From Holothuria scabra (lineage: Eukaryota; Echinodermata; Holothuroidea; Aspidochirotida; Holothuriidae), in the NCBI GenBank assembly GCA_037179385.1, contig CM074187.1, positions 10,293,450-10,357,449 on the forward strand: a DNA stretch of 64,000 nucleotides, given 5' to 3'. The notes below the pieces were generated by a model that was given only the letters and a program-made list of their open reading frames with translations, was not told the origin of the DNA and searched no databases. The translations under genes and the position numbers were made by a program. Of the stretch, positions 40,768 to 53,023 are shown piece by piece (position 1 is the stretch's first letter; each line of letters starts with the position of its first letter).

Positions 40768-41115
40768 CAGGGGCGTATGTAGAATTTTGAAGGTGGGGAG
40801 GGGGGCACAATCTGTGATTCCCCCGACTGACACGGATTTTGATGACCTTTTTTCTAGTCCTTTGTTTTTAGTTTTGCTTTTCTGCACTTAAGTTGTTGGC
40901 GACCGATACTTGTGCTAAAAGAATTTTTGAGGACTTTTTTTTTTTTTTGCTTTGACAACCATTATTTTGGTGGTAAAGGTTTGAATGCCCAGTGTATCTC
41001 TCCAAACTCAAGCTTTTCATCTTCCTCTCGAACGGGTAAATCCACCGACTGAGTGATTTTCCCCCGACTGACTTCGGAGTTGCCCCCGGCAACCCCTTTT
41101 TAAACACGCATACTG
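40768..41115. mobile_element. 348-bp hAT-type element with 8-bp target duplication
   Basis: Begins CAGGGGCGTATGTAG and ends CACGCATACTG. A perfect 8-bp duplication GTCACGCA lies on both sides (40,760-40,767 and 41,116-41,123). The terminal repeats are imperfect beyond CAG, so the duplication is the main evidence. A G-rich block (GGTGGGGAGGGGGG) follows the left end, as in other elements here. Confidence 0.8.
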
Positions 41116-41420
41116 GTCACGCACCGGCGATCCTACAAAAGGCACCGGCGTTTCCTACAAAAATGTGCAAGGTTCACCGACTATGATAACATTACATGTA
41201 GCTTCATCTGCGCTTACTGCACGACGACCATGTAGAGATGTAAAGTCTGCCAGGGTTGGGTACTATGTGTAGGCTTGCCACTTTGGTGTTCCACTCAAAC
41301 AGTGTCATGAACTGCACCTGCCCCAAGACATTGTATCCAAGCTAATTCCTGATGTAGCATAGAGCTGCTCCCGGAAGTGCTGTGAACCGGTTAAACGCTA
41401 AGTGTCCAGCCCAGAATGAA

Positions 41421-41520
41421 AAGGCCAGTGAGCCACACCTGGAAAAACAAAGGCCGTGGCCGGCTCGACTTGAACCAACTGGTTGGAAACTGGGCCGAAA
41501 AACTCCGTCTAACCTTATCT
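41421..41520 (+). mobile_element. SINE tail fragment
   Basis: Carries CCAGTGAGCCACACCTGG, GGCCGTGGCCGGCTCGACTT, GAACCAACTGGTTGGAAACT and GGGCCG. It matches the last 100 bp of the SINE at 8,596-8,791 closely. The tRNA-like head is missing. Confidence 0.72.
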
Positions 41521-42749
41521 AACCCATCCAAGCTTCTATGCTGTCCTTCTCCTTGTGAGACTATTTTTATTTCATGTAACCCTATGGCCCTCTTTTTTCT
41601 TTTCAAGTAATTGCGGATGAGGAACCTAGAAGAATTACAGCGAGTCGCTGGCCACTCCCTTGGATAACGTCGATAGTAAAATATTAAAACTGGAAGAGCG
41701 CCTCCCTATACAATAAGTTTGTTACCAAGTAAGAGGCTCGCAACAAAGTCATATGTTTTACACACAAAGACGCAATTAAAAAGAGGTACGTACATTTCAA
41801 TTTTACTTTTCAGTCTGGAATGGAAGAAGAAAGCCAGTTGCACCAAACCTTCAACTTTTCAATGAATGAGGAGCAGATTAACGGGAGAGACTAAGTGTCT
41901 GACAGAAGAACTCATTTTATTGCAGTATGTTTGTCATTTTGATAAATCATGAAAGTTTCGAAGAAATTATGCAAGCGAGCAACTTGTTGAATGATACTTT
42001 ACGTGGTGATTTTGCATACAAAGAAGCACCTACATTTGCGGTTGTGTTTGACATACTGTCGACAGTGTCACATCAGTGATAGCGTTTCAAAAACGCTCGC
42101 TTTATAGACGGTGCATCGAATAAGTTCTCAATTGAGGTTAAAGGTAGTGTGACGTGTCAGCAAAATGACCTCACGTCACTCGGCAGTTACAGAGGAAACA
42201 AAAAATCGGTTGGAATCATCCCAAAATTCTGTTACGGTTCTCAAAATATACCTCTTCAATGGTCGAATGTTTCAGAAGCAACTTGTTGCTTATTCGAAAA
42301 AAAAATGATGTGGAGTGTTGCACAGTGTTGACATTTCTTTTGATAACCTATATATTTATTATCTCTTAATTAAACATCAGGTAGTTTATGGTTTGGTATT
42401 TACTACTAATTTACAACTGTCCTTGAAATGAAGATAGTAAAAAGAAAGGATAACATTAGGCATAAGTGGCACGTCCCTCTCATGACACAAAAGATTCGTG
42501 TACTGAACTCATATTTACTGATAATAAGATGCAAATCAGAAATTGCCCTGTAAAATAGTAAATTTTGACGGACTTCATCGGATTTGCAGCTATGTTCTTG
42601 GTTTGTGTAAAGCTTTTTATACAAAATACCCAATTTTGTCATTTTCATGTCACACGACCTTTAAGACACGTTACACCTTTTATAGCTTCTGGTAAGGTCC
42701 AGGGCGCAAAACCACTGCAAGCTCGAGCCATTTTTTTGTTTCAAATATT

Positions 42750-43120
42750 CTGGAAAGAGCGTTTCAAGCGGCTCATTGAGTTGGTTAATGTAATTCAACA
42801 AATTTTTCCAAACCTGTCAAGTTTTCCTCACACACCAATAAAAAATGGTCAATCTTAGGCAGTCCCTATACCCTACATACAAATAACTGTTTTATGAGTG
42901 AGTGTTTCATGGTTCAAGTCGGTTTTCAAAAATTCGTGACCAGACACTTTTTCAAATTATGTACAAAACCGTTACAAGTCAGGACACTAGAAAATTCAAA
43001 ATTTTAACGTTTTCTCTGACTTTTGGACTTGAAACTTGACTTGTTATGCTATGCTAACTATAAGCATTGTTATACGGTGATGACTCTGAGACTCTCATTA
43101 AGTTATTGATATCAACTCAA
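42750..43120 (+). repeat. ~360-bp inverted repeat, left copy (partner at 48,845)
   Basis: Shares with the reverse complement of 48,845-49,198: AGCGGCTCATTGAGTTGGTT, TATACCCTACATACAAATAA, AATTCGTGACCAGACACTTT, AACCGTTACAAGTCAGGACA and AAACTTG-CTTGTTATGCTA. The match runs over nearly the whole length. The two copies face each other across 5.7 kb. Confidence 0.8.
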
Positions 43121-43919
43121 TAAAAGGATATTATTCTCTTATTCTCTGGAAGTTTTGGCATTTTATACACTTACAGAAATACGATAGTACACATGTAGGC
43201 AGCCACAAAAAGACGGCATCGAGAAGAGGGGTTAAATATGCACATATTAGGAAAATCAAGAAATAATATCCCCTTTGTTTTTTTCTTTTTTTCTTTTACA
43301 GCACCGAGGGGTAGAACGTCTGTTCCTAAGTAAGAAGAATAGTTGACTACGAACGTTACAATCCTCTTCGGCTCCACAAACGCAGCTTATATACCGATTG
43401 TTTATGCAATATGCAGGTATAGCAAAGAGGTACGGTAGGCCATAAGTAATGTTATGAGATGACAAGGTTGAACGATTGTCATCTCACCAAGACTTCATAC
43501 ACTAAAAGCTTCGAATTTTCTCTTTTTCTCCTTTCACGTTTCTTTTTCTTTATCCGTCTTATTCAGTTGGGGCCGAACAGAGGCGACGCCCTTCAGTGAA
43601 ATCTTCACTTTACACAACACACTTAGCAGTATCAATCGTTCAACGTTGTGAGCAGGCAATGCTCCAAGTGGTTCTGGTACATTTTTTTAAGTGTCAAAAC
43701 AAGAACAGTAAGTAATGCGCAGGAGCAGATTCATTTTTCATTTATTTCTCTGCCTATTGAATGATTCTTTGCAATATATCATTTTCTCATGAGACATAAC
43801 TTACCGTACTTCTTGAAACATTGTCCCTCAGTCCTTGATTCCCAAAGACAGCCATGGGCCCTCTTGGTACATAGTTGATGTAGAATATACGAAATGAATG
43901 CGACTGCTACCCATAACTC

Positions 43920-44013
43920 AAACAGCCTGCGAAGCAGTCGGTCTACCATTTCACGTTTCCTACAAGTCTTAGTGTGTGAAGTAAACCAAGTAGACCCGCT
44001 GCGCAGGCTGTTG
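43920..44013. repeat. short inverted repeat (hairpin ends)
   Basis: AACAGCCTGCGAAGCAG at the left and CTGCGCAGGCTGTT at the right pair over about 14 bp, with GGTCTAC / GTAGACC just inside. A small foldable element or MITE remnant of about 94 bp. Confidence 0.5.
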
Positions 44014-44229
44014 CTATGGTGACTTGTTTTCCCGTCTTTCTGTGATGGCACTGATACGTTTTATCCTAAAACCATCCTCGGAGAACTCCTCGATTAACAC
44101 TAAAAATTTAACTAGTATTGAAAACCCGACTGTCAGGTCTCTAACAATTTCTAGATTTTTACTAGTGGGTAAGTCCCGATTAACACCCACCCTCTTCACT
44201 AGGGATTGATCCACTGTGAAACCTATTAA

Positions 44230-46530
44230 AGGGGAAGTTTAAGCTAAAAATTAATTTTCACATGTGAAAGAAAAACTAAATCTAGCCTACTCATTCTAAG
44301 TGTGGTGAAATTTCCATTCAAATCGGACACGTATTTCTCGAGATATCAGCAAATGAAGTTAACTTATTAGATTTGTGTTCCAAAGTGATACTGAGGGCAG
44401 CAGATATTATATTATCACTTCCTAGCACTGCCAAGGGAATGCTTTGTTTCCCTTTGTTTTTCAGACTGTTGTGTTGACCTTGACGTTAATAGAAATAGGA
44501 CCTCCCCATAGAGATTGCAAAGTTTGAAAAGTTCTCACGCCACCTTAAGCAAACACATTTTGATAATATGGGACTTTTTAGAAGAAAATAAGCTGTAAAA
44601 TTTAAAGAAAAACAAAAGACTTTCCATTAATGTGGGAATATGATGTCATATGTGCTTGCTCCAGGTTTACTGTTTGTTGAAAATGTGACAAATTTGTTTG
44701 TTCCTATCTTGAGGTCCGCATATCGGATTTCAATGCAAATTTCACCAAAATGCTTAGAAAAGTACCCTTCTATAACATATCAAAACTTAATATGAACCCT
44801 TAAACACTTCTTTGAAACATGATGGATGGGTAACTGCCATACAGTGACTAGTTATATCCCTACATGAGGTGTCTTTCAGTCTCCTACCTCAGCAGACAGA
44901 CAGACCATGCAGACAGACCATGCCAAAATCAAACTTTTGATCATAAATAAAATCTGAATGGCCTTAAGATGTTATGTACCAAGGTCCACTGAGTTGTGTG
45001 GCCTTAATCCCTTAACGGTCTCACAGGGATTGTAAATTCTCTTCGCCACATTTATCTGGTTAACATACTGAAAGACATTTCAACGAGAAGATAAATGAAT
45101 TTGGACTCATAAATAAACACATTTTAGCCAAAAAATAGTTTTTTTTTTTTCGAAAACTGGCCATTCATTCGCACCTAGCCTTAAGAAAAAAAGCTATGCA
45201 CCTGGTCTGCAATTTGCAACCATGCAAGGTAAAAGACACGGGTACATATGCTGATATGGGGACGGTTAGAAGCGTTTCTGGACCGATTTCGGGGCGGGTT
45301 GGGCTTACTTAGAGGAGGACGGAAACGACAGGATATAATTTTCCTAAATATGGGAATCGGCAATGCCCGGCTTAAGACCATGACGATAAATACAATACTC
45401 TACCATACATAATACATAAAAACGTGTATAAAATTTTCATGTACAGGCATTTTCCATTAGGAAGAATAAAGCTACTGTTAATGAGAGATTACAGTAAAAA
45501 AACAAACGAAATACATGTGAAGTAGCAGCAGGGATTGACATAAGGCGATTTTTACAGTGTACGAGCAGTAACTGCCACTCGCAGCTTCCTGTTACAAGTA
45601 GCCTACGGTAACCCACCCTGTTCACATTCAAGGGGGATAGAGTGTGATGGGAGTGGCGCCTGCATTGCTGTACATTTGTCTAGAAGGAACTGTCAGTGGT
45701 TTATTTTTATTTCCAGTAGATAGTTAATTCGTCAAGTAGATTTTTACAAGTATGTACAACTGTTTCCCGATAAACCACGATTAATAAGATTCAACAGAAA
45801 TCGCAACATGCAAAACGAGGAGTGTTATAGCTACCCCTTTTCCGGCAAGGGGAGGGGGTAATTTTCCACATTTCTAACTATGAACTTGCTATACTAGGTA
45901 CGCAAGTTCTTAGAACAACGAGTTGGAATGGAGCAAAACGGACATCGAATTCATTTGCGGTACATGTTGTTATCTTTCTAACTTACTGCTGGTATTTCCA
46001 TTTAAGAGGCATTTTCACTCAAAATTTTTCATTCTCATTTCCACCATCTCAGTGATGCTATGCTCTCTAGTATCTCCCTGGCCTGTCTACAGGTTTCGCT
46101 CCATGAAATGTCTGGTTGGGCGCCTTGACATGTAGAGTGTAAACTGTGATAAAAATTAAAAGCCGATGAAGTATTATGACCAGTCTTCGTCAAATTACTA
46201 CACACTAAAAACAAAAGAATGAACTTAGTCACCCTCTATCAGAGTGATCGACAGTGTACACCTCGAGAATATAGTGACACAAAGAAGAATGAATTCACTT
46301 CAAGAATAATTCACTTCTTAAGTAGTGTCTGCAGATATAACTTTTTTAAGGGTGGTCACTGTAGACAATCAAATTTTTAGTCTAACCATATGTAGAAAAC
46401 TTCACCCAAACAGGCCCGTATCGGGGAGGGGATTCAGGGGATTCGGACGAGCCCCCCCCCCCCCAAAAAAAGATCTGGAGTTCCGCTCAACCAATGATAG
46501 TGGGTCTTCTGTGGTACCAACTTATAATCA
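44230..46530. other. no gene seen
   Basis: AT-rich stretch. A C-run at 46,451-46,464 follows CAGGCCCGTATCGGGGAGGG, a possible worn transposon end without a partner. Short frames only. Confidence 0.5.
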
Positions 46531-46770
46531 GAACACTCTCAGTACCTTCTGAGTAAAATGGGCTACTCTGCATTTCTGAATTTGATGTCAGTCAAATAAC
46601 TGCAATACCTATTGTGACTATTCATTTACCTAGTGTGAAAGTGTAGTCTGGCGTGACAAATAACTGCCTTTAACCTTTCATTGAATGTGTCTTCACTCTT
46701 CGGCACTAGTCGGTCATAATTGTAGGGTAAAATGTTCCACTTTTAGAAAAATCGAACCACCTCCCCCCGG

Positions 46771-47391
46771 GCATTTGTAAAACATGGACAGAGCCAAACA
46801 GAGCCAAACAGAGCCAAACAGGGCCAAACAGAGCCAAACAGAGCCAAACAGAGCCAAACAGAGCCAAACAGAGCCAAACAGGACCAAACAGGGCCAAACA
46901 GAACCAAAGTCTATTTCAAGTTGTGTTCTCTACAAAATAGCATCATACATTACAGCATAAGGTGCAATTTTTTAAGTCTTTGGTATGACCAGGCCCAAGC
47001 TGGAAATTGGTCCTCTGAGCTCCGAGTTAGAGTCTAACGCTCTACCAACTAGACCACACACTCTGTCCTAAAGACATATAGAGAGATGGCCCATATAAAC
47101 AAGAATAAACAGCAGTAAAACAGTATTACATGTATTTAATACCCTGTTCATGTCACAGAATGTCGTCCTCAGGTTGGCAAGACATAAGGATGTATCCCCA
47201 TCCCTCCAGAATTGCCATCCCTGCTTGATGTTGTTCTAAAATGTACAGAACGAGCTTTCATATTATATAAGATAAACCCATGAAAAACAGAAACTGTTCA
47301 GGATCCAACACGGCAACAACTACTGCAGTATTTCTAGAGCAGTTTAAAGTTAAAATTTATTTCTGTTTGGCTCTGTCCATGTTTTACAAAT
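46771..47391. mobile_element. fold-back element A with arms of 10-bp tandem units
   Basis: Left end CATTTGTAAAACATGGACA, followed by twelve tandem copies of GAGCCAAACA (46,791-46,910) with few changes. Right end: one to two units of TTTGGCTCTG (47,361-47,375) and TCCATGTTTTACAAA (47,376-47,390). Terminal inverted repeats made of tandem short units are the hallmark of fold-back elements. The interior has a tRNA-like SINE head (46,965-47,075) and no coding capacity. Confidence 0.75.
46965..47075 (-). mobile_element. SINE head fragment (tRNA-like) inside a fold-back element
   Basis: The reverse complement reads GTGGTCTAGTTGGTAGAGCG, a good RNA polymerase III A box. A degenerate B box (GGACCAATTTCC) follows, then GGTCATACCAAAGACT, the body start of the SINE family seen at 8,596 and 63,771. 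The 3' half is missing. It is not a functional tRNA: the anticodon stem and T arm do not pair well. It sits between the arms of the 10-bp-unit fold-back element. Confidence 0.6.
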
Positions 47392-47402
47392 TTGATGGGA
47401 AC

Positions 47403-47644
47403 CATTTGTAAAACATGGACAGAGCCAAACAGAGCCAAATCTAAACCTTCCATTAAATAACTTTGGTAGTGACAATCAGTTAATGTAAGTTATGGGTGTA
47501 GTTTAAATATGATGTGAGAATTCGTACTTGACATAGTTTGGCTCTGTTTGGCTCTGTTTGGCTCTGTTTGGCTCTGTTTGGCTATGTTTGGCCCTGTTTG
47601 GTTCTGTTTGGCTCTGTTTGGCTCTGTCCATGTTTTACAAATGC
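47403..47644. mobile_element. fold-back element B with arms of 10-bp tandem units
   Basis: Left end CATTTGTAAAACATGGACA with two GAGCCAAACA-type units (47,422-47,439). The right arm has nine TTTGGCTCTG-type units (47,537-47,626), then TCCATGTTTTACAAATG. Same termini as element A, 11 bp away. The pair together shows a 12-unit arm, a 2-unit back-to-back centre and a 9-unit arm. Open frames reading ALFGSVWLCL across the arms are artefacts of the repeat. A worn solo piece lies at 58,081-58,113. Confidence 0.75.
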
Positions 47645-48394
47645 CCCCTCCCCCAACTGGCAAGGTTCATTTTGGCCTGCCCAAACTTTTTTTCATTCCT
47701 GCCTTCTTTCTCATTACTGTTGGGTTATGCCATCCTAGTGGAAAAGTTTTAGATATCTGAGTAAAAGTTTCGCCAACTTGATAAATTTCAGCCTCAGCGA
47801 TCGGAAAGTTTGTGATCCGATATAGACTGTCAGGATTTAACCTTTCTTTTGACTGTATGCAACACTAACTAATTCTTCTGCCTTGATGACATGTCATTTA
47901 CCATAAACAAGTTGTTTCGTCAGTGATAACCCGTCAGTTACCTTATGCAACCACAACCAGTATATTTTTCTATACCTTTTACTGTGTCTCATTTTTATCG
48001 AGTTTATAGATTCAATTCAAAGGAAAGTGAAGATATTTGTTACGTAATAGATTCCTATAAATCCTGCAGATTGAAAGAACAAACTGTTTGATTACACCGC
48101 GGAGAGTTCTTCCACTCGATTGTAACTGGTTATATCACAGAGTTTAAATAATAAATCTTAACCCAAGTTACCATCCAGTTCAAAACTTACGTAAACCCGG
48201 GAAAAATCCATTTTAGCCTAAAATGTAAACAGGTAAGGGACAGCATGCATTAGTGGGACCAAAGGGCCCCTCATTGAAGGAAACTGAATAAACGTCTCTG
48301 TGGTAATGATTGATTTGTTAACTAACATGTAAAGTACCATAAATCTACTCTGTTATTTAAAGTTATATTCGTCGTTAGTTCTAGCCCCAACACA

Positions 48395-48650
48395 AAACTC
48401 ATCCTCATCCAAACACAGTCCCAGTTTATTGCTTCAGGGTATCCGCTGGTGATCATACAAAGTCCTTACATGTCATCAAAATATGCATTCAGTACATGAT
48501 GTGTTACATGAGCTAATCTGCATTTTTTTAATTTGATGTCAATCAAAGAGTTGTGCAAATTGAGGACAACTGTAGACTACCAGTAAATTTTTTACTTTAG
48601 GGTGACGAATGACAGCCTTTAAGATTGATGATGAAATTGATACCGAAGAG
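48395..48650 (+). repeat. dispersed repeat (related to 14,720)
   Basis: Collinear with 14,720-15,000: TCATCCTCATCCA, CCCAGTTTA, GTACATGATGTGTTACATGA, TCTGCAT and TTTGATGTCAATCAAA. 46,540-46,690 repeats TCTGCAT-TTTGATGTCAGTCAAA and the downstream TGACAAAT block. Confidence 0.4.
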
Positions 48651-48844
48651 GTGAGCTGCTACCTGTGAAAAACATTATCCGTCAAAAACCTGTCATGATT
48701 AACCTCATGTACAGGTAAGTGGTAAGAGAGAGCTACCATTCCTTTAGGGTGAAATTAGGGACCAATCTAATTTCGGAGTGTTACCTTTTAATCTAAAAAG
48801 AATCGTTCTTTACGGGTGACTTTCCGGTCTTAAAGAGGCTCATA

Positions 48845-49198
48845 GAGTTGATATCGATAACGTAATGAGAGTCTCAAAGGGTCACTACCACATTACAATG
48901 CATATAGTTAGCATAACAAGCCAAGTTTCAAGTCCAAAAGTCACAGAAAACGTTAAAATTTGAATTTTTTGGTGTCCTGACTTGTAACGGTTTTGTACAT
49001 AATTTGAAAAAGTGTCTGGTCACGAATTTTTGAAAACGGACTTGAACCGTTAATTACTCACTCATAAAACATTTATTTGTATGTATAGGGTATGGGGATT
49101 GTCTAAGTTTGACCATTTGTCATTGGTTTGTGAAGAAAACTTAATAGGTTTGGGAAATTTGTTGAATTTCATGAACCAACTCAATGAGCCGCTTTAAT
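48845..49198 (-). repeat. ~360-bp inverted repeat, right copy (partner at 42,750)
   Basis: Reverse-complement partner of 42,750-43,120, roughly 85% identical by eye. No flanking target duplication was identified, so I cannot tell whether the pair are the ends of one large element or two copies of a dispersed repeat in opposite orientation. Confidence 0.8.
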
Positions 49199-49239
49199 TC
49201 AACTCTTTTGGCCTTCGATGGTATACATGTAACCCTCGG

Positions 49240-49573
49240 CAGTTACAACCTTCTAAAAATCAAAGAGTAAACTAAGTCACTCTTCATAAAGTGAAAAGTG
49301 TGAGTTCAATCTTTTGGAGTGCTATTTCACCCCAAAAATAGTGAAATCAAGTCCAAAAAGAGTGAAAAATCACTCTTTCACGAGATCCTGCAGGGATCAC
49401 TCTTGCTGAAAGTTAGTTCCTGCAGGCACTCCATCAAGAGTGAAACGTTGCTCTTTCGGAGTGAATTTCACCCTTTTCTTGAAGTTGAATTTCGCTTTTT
49501 TGGACTGAACGAAATAAATTTCACTCTCCTAAACGAGTGAAATTTCACTCTTTTTATTTTTAGAGTGTAATGG
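49240..49573. mobile_element. MITE rich in GAGTGAAATTTCACTC palindromes
   Basis: TTACAACCTTCTAAAAATCA at the left matches the reversed right end TTACACTCTAAAAATAAAAA. The interior repeats GAGTGAAA / TTTCACTC about ten times in both orientations, with a CCTGCAGG pair (49,387 and 49,432 regions). The 73-codon frame inside is incidental. Confidence 0.6.
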
Positions 49574-51447
49574 CTCCAGTTCGAACTTACATGTAAATCT
49601 ACACACTAACAGTGATGCTTTATTCTTCCTTTGGAAAAAGTAAACGAAAATGGTTGCTTCAGTTGTTTGTAAGTAATGTCCCACAAGAAAGATGGAAAGA
49701 GAGAGGGGGGGGGAGGGGGGCAAAGGAGGAGATTAGGCAATGGAAAATTATGTGGTTCGTAAAATGAAGTTGTCACAAATGCCGTTTTATCTTTTATCTA
49801 TCCTACTGGGGACAGAAAAGTACAGTGAAACATCATACGGATATTTTAAAAGAGCAGGGAGTTGACGTTCTGATGGTACAAAGTATCTGTATGCATGGCG
49901 TGTGAAATTGTTTTCCGTCAATGAAAGCAGCTCAAGAAAAAGGAAACTTCAGAAGAAAAGTGCATTGGGAGGGGCAAACGGTGCTTGCCGCATTTCACTT
50001 ATCCCTCATTTTCTACACTGTAACAGCTGCATGGCGACGTGTGTTTATGACTCTCAGTATTATTATAGACAAATTCGATAGCCCAAGTGGTGAGTGGCAA
50101 TTTTGGGGGCCATGAGAATAAGGTGTAGACTTTGAATTGACAAAAATTATAATTGGTTCAAATAAACAAAAGTAATGAAATTGTTAACCCCAGAAATGAC
50201 TATTGCCCCCTCACTCGAATAGATACGGGATTCAGATATGCAGTTTGCTAATTATTCTTTGATCATCATATGATAAGACGTTGCAATGCAATACGCGTAG
50301 ACAATATGGGGGCGCTCTAACAATTATTCGCGGTAACGCTGTGCAGTTGACGTGCTAAGTGAGGCATTGCATTTTGAGAGGTGTCTTGACACAAATCAAC
50401 CACGATAAAACTTAACTTTCACAAAGTTACATGAATTTATCACGGGCCACCATGTTTCAACTTACATTATTGCTGACTCATCTGTTACGTACAGGTGTGT
50501 AAGTGTTACCAAATTTGTCACTTTCTTCCATTTTGCAATTTGTAAACATTTGCCTCCTTTTTGGACAATTTACGCACAGAGGGCCACTGATGCCAGTTAT
50601 TGAGCATTGTGACCTTTCACCCTATCGTGTTTTAACATCATGTTCGTCTGTCTTGATTTTGTAATATTGCGTGGGTATAGCGCATTAGAGATGAAAAATG
50701 AAGATAATTAAAATGTGGTTCATTACAAAATTGGGGCGACCCACCCTGACCTTGTAACGAATCCATCAACACATTGCCCCACGTATCTGTGTGCTCGGTT
50801 GATAACGAACATCGTAAATATGTCAGACTGAAGTAATAAATTCGGTTTTCACGTGAGCTACCAAGATCACTGACAAACAATAACGGAGGAGTGGATCAAA
50901 GTATCAAAATGGAAATGGGAAACCCAACATAAAAGCAAAAGAGAAACCAGTCAGGACGGTGTACATCGAAGATATTAAGCAGCTGAGTAGAAACGCCACT
51001 CCTCATATGGAATGTTGGTAGACGCAGGAAGGTCAACGCCGTAGAAGATGATTTATGAGCACGCGTCTGTTCTTCAGCTGGAGCCGTCAGTCTGTCCCGG
51101 TTCAATAGCGTCCCATGGGGAAGGGAAGGGTAACAGGCATGGTTCAATTAACTTCACAGGGCCATCCACTTTTGAATATGAAGCGGGATTGACGCGAACC
51201 TAACGGAAGGTGACAAGAAGAAATTCAAAACAAGAAAGGTCCAGATTGATAAAATTCAGAGTTGATAGGAGGATATTTTGACCAGTAACTATTCAAGTTA
51301 TTTACTGTCGTCATACAAGCGTATCTAATTAAACAAATGACTGAACTTGAATTTCCTTCAGTGTTTCATGGGAGGATTGAGACAAAGCCCTCTTCCGAAC
51401 AAAGTGCATTGTCTTTGAAATGGATGAAATCAAGCCTAAGGGTAGCC
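49574..51447. other. no gene seen
   Basis: Short chance frames only. A G-rich run GGGGGGGGGAGGGGGG lies near 49,706-49,721. Confidence 0.5.
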
Positions 51448-51791
51448 TGAAGTACCAGTGGCGTAGCTACTGGAGGGGGCAGGGGGGGAAGTTGTCCCCC
51501 TGGAAAATAATTTGGGGAAATTTGATGAATTTTCTTACTCTAACAAAAATTTCTCAAAATTGTTGTTAGAATAAGAAGTTGTAAGACATTTCTCATACAT
51601 AATTCGTATTTTCATGCAACAAATTAGCCCAGATTTCGTCAGTGTCGCATGATCCGGCCTCACTCGCGTTCCACAGAAATGTCCTTGCCGCGTAGCAGAT
51701 TGAACGTTCTCTTGTATACGCGCGGGTGTTATGATCAGTGCATTTCAATGCACAGGAAGCTGTTATTCAGGAATTTAACAACAGCTGATAC

Positions 51792-53023
51792 GGGGTCTGA
51801 TCATTATTCCGAAGGGTCGTTATTCCGAAGGTTCGTTATTCCGAATAAAATATGAGGGTCGTTATACCGAAGGTTCGTTATTCCGAAGGGTCGTTATTCC
51901 GAATGAAACATAAGGGTCATTATTTCGAAGGTTCGTTATTCCGAATAAAGATTAAGGGTCGTTATTCCGAAGGGTCGTTATTCCGAATAGAGAATAAGGG
52001 TCGTTATTCCGAAGGTTCGTTATTCCGAATACAGGATAGGGTTCCCGTTATTCCGAACAGAGGTTGTCGTCAACTTTTCTTCTTCCTTCGCACCATCAAC
52101 GACTACGTTTATTGACGTTTCGGTGAGGGGGGACCGTGTGGTGGTCAACTTGTAATTGAGTGGGTCTGTAAGGTGCATATGTTGTTGTAAATAGTTTTGT
52201 AAATATTTGTATATATATAGTCTTATTACTGTAATAAACATAACTTTCTGTATATAGTTTTGTAAATATCTGTATATATAGCTTAGTTATTGTAATGGAC
52301 ATAATTTTCTGTTTGATTTAACAGTTTGTAAATAGTTTGCGTTTATGTTTCTGCCCGACCCGGTTTGAGTTTTTGTTTTTGTTTGTATGTGCCGTTTCAA
52401 TGCACTCAAAAAGCACACGTTTATTGACGTAAATTAATGTAGGATATGTTTGCATACATTTATGATCATGGTGTGAAATAAAAGTGGATGAAATGAAATT
52501 AAATATTGTAGTCGCTAGAAGGATGCAGGTCTTGTGGCCAAACAATAGGCGACCCAATATACCCAAATAACAAGAGTCACTGGTAAGAAAATCTCCCTAT
52601 GCGCACATAAGCTCATTTCGGACTGACAGTTGATAGTACGTTTTGGAGGGGGGGGGGGACCAGATTTACAGCCATTTTAAAGGGCCAGTCCCCTAACCTA
52701 ACGCAGAAGCTGTGTCCTTGTAAATTTGGAGGGATAAGAGTCCAAATTCTCCATTCGGAATAACGACCCTTCGGAATAACGAACCTTCGGAATAACGACC
52801 CTTATTCTCAATTCGGAATAACGAACCTTCGGAATAACGAACCTTCGGAATAACGACCCTTATTCTCTTTTCGGAATAACGAACCTTCGGAATAACGAAC
52901 CTTCGGATTAACGAACCTTCGGAATAACGACCCTTGTTCTCTGTTCGGGATAAAGACCCTTCGGAATAACGAGCTTCATTCTCTATTCGGAATAACGAAC
53001 CTTCGGAATAACGAACGACAATC
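51792..53023. mobile_element. fold-back element with arms of 16-bp tandem units, nested in the hAT element
   Basis: The left arm (51,805-52,030) repeats GGGTCGTTATTCCGAA / GGTTCGTTATTCCGAA, broken by short A-rich spacers. The right arm (52,753-53,012) is the same in reverse complement. An 8-bp direct repeat GCTGATAC flanks the whole (51,784-51,791 and 53,024-53,031), a convincing target duplication. Long frames translating as YSEGSLFR repeats are artefacts. The centre is AT-rich with a 75-bp tandem duplication. Confidence 0.82.
52187..52335 (+). repeat. tandem duplication, about 75-bp unit
   Basis: TAGTTTTGTAAATATTTGTA-TATATA and AATAAACATAACTTTCTGT recur as TAGTTTTGTAAATATCTGTA-TATATA and AATGGACATAATTTTCTGT immediately after, with a third partial start (TTTGTAAATAGT). 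It lies in the core of the 16-bp-unit fold-back element. Confidence 0.7.

Noticed and set aside
43779..44214. Two overlapping minus-strand frames (90 and 66 codons) with protein-like composition
   Set aside because: No recognised domain, different frames, and no convincing splice signals between them. Left unannotated.
45004..45180. Possible second piggyBac-type element (TTAATCCCTTAACGG)
   Set aside because: The TTAA near 45,180 is not preceded by a matching terminal repeat.
46996..47070. tRNA gene on the minus strand
   Set aside because: The A box is good, but the B box and arms are degenerate and SINE body sequence follows.
46706..47760. Frames reading LFGSVWLCLA repeats
   Set aside because: They translate the 10-bp fold-back units in several frames at once.
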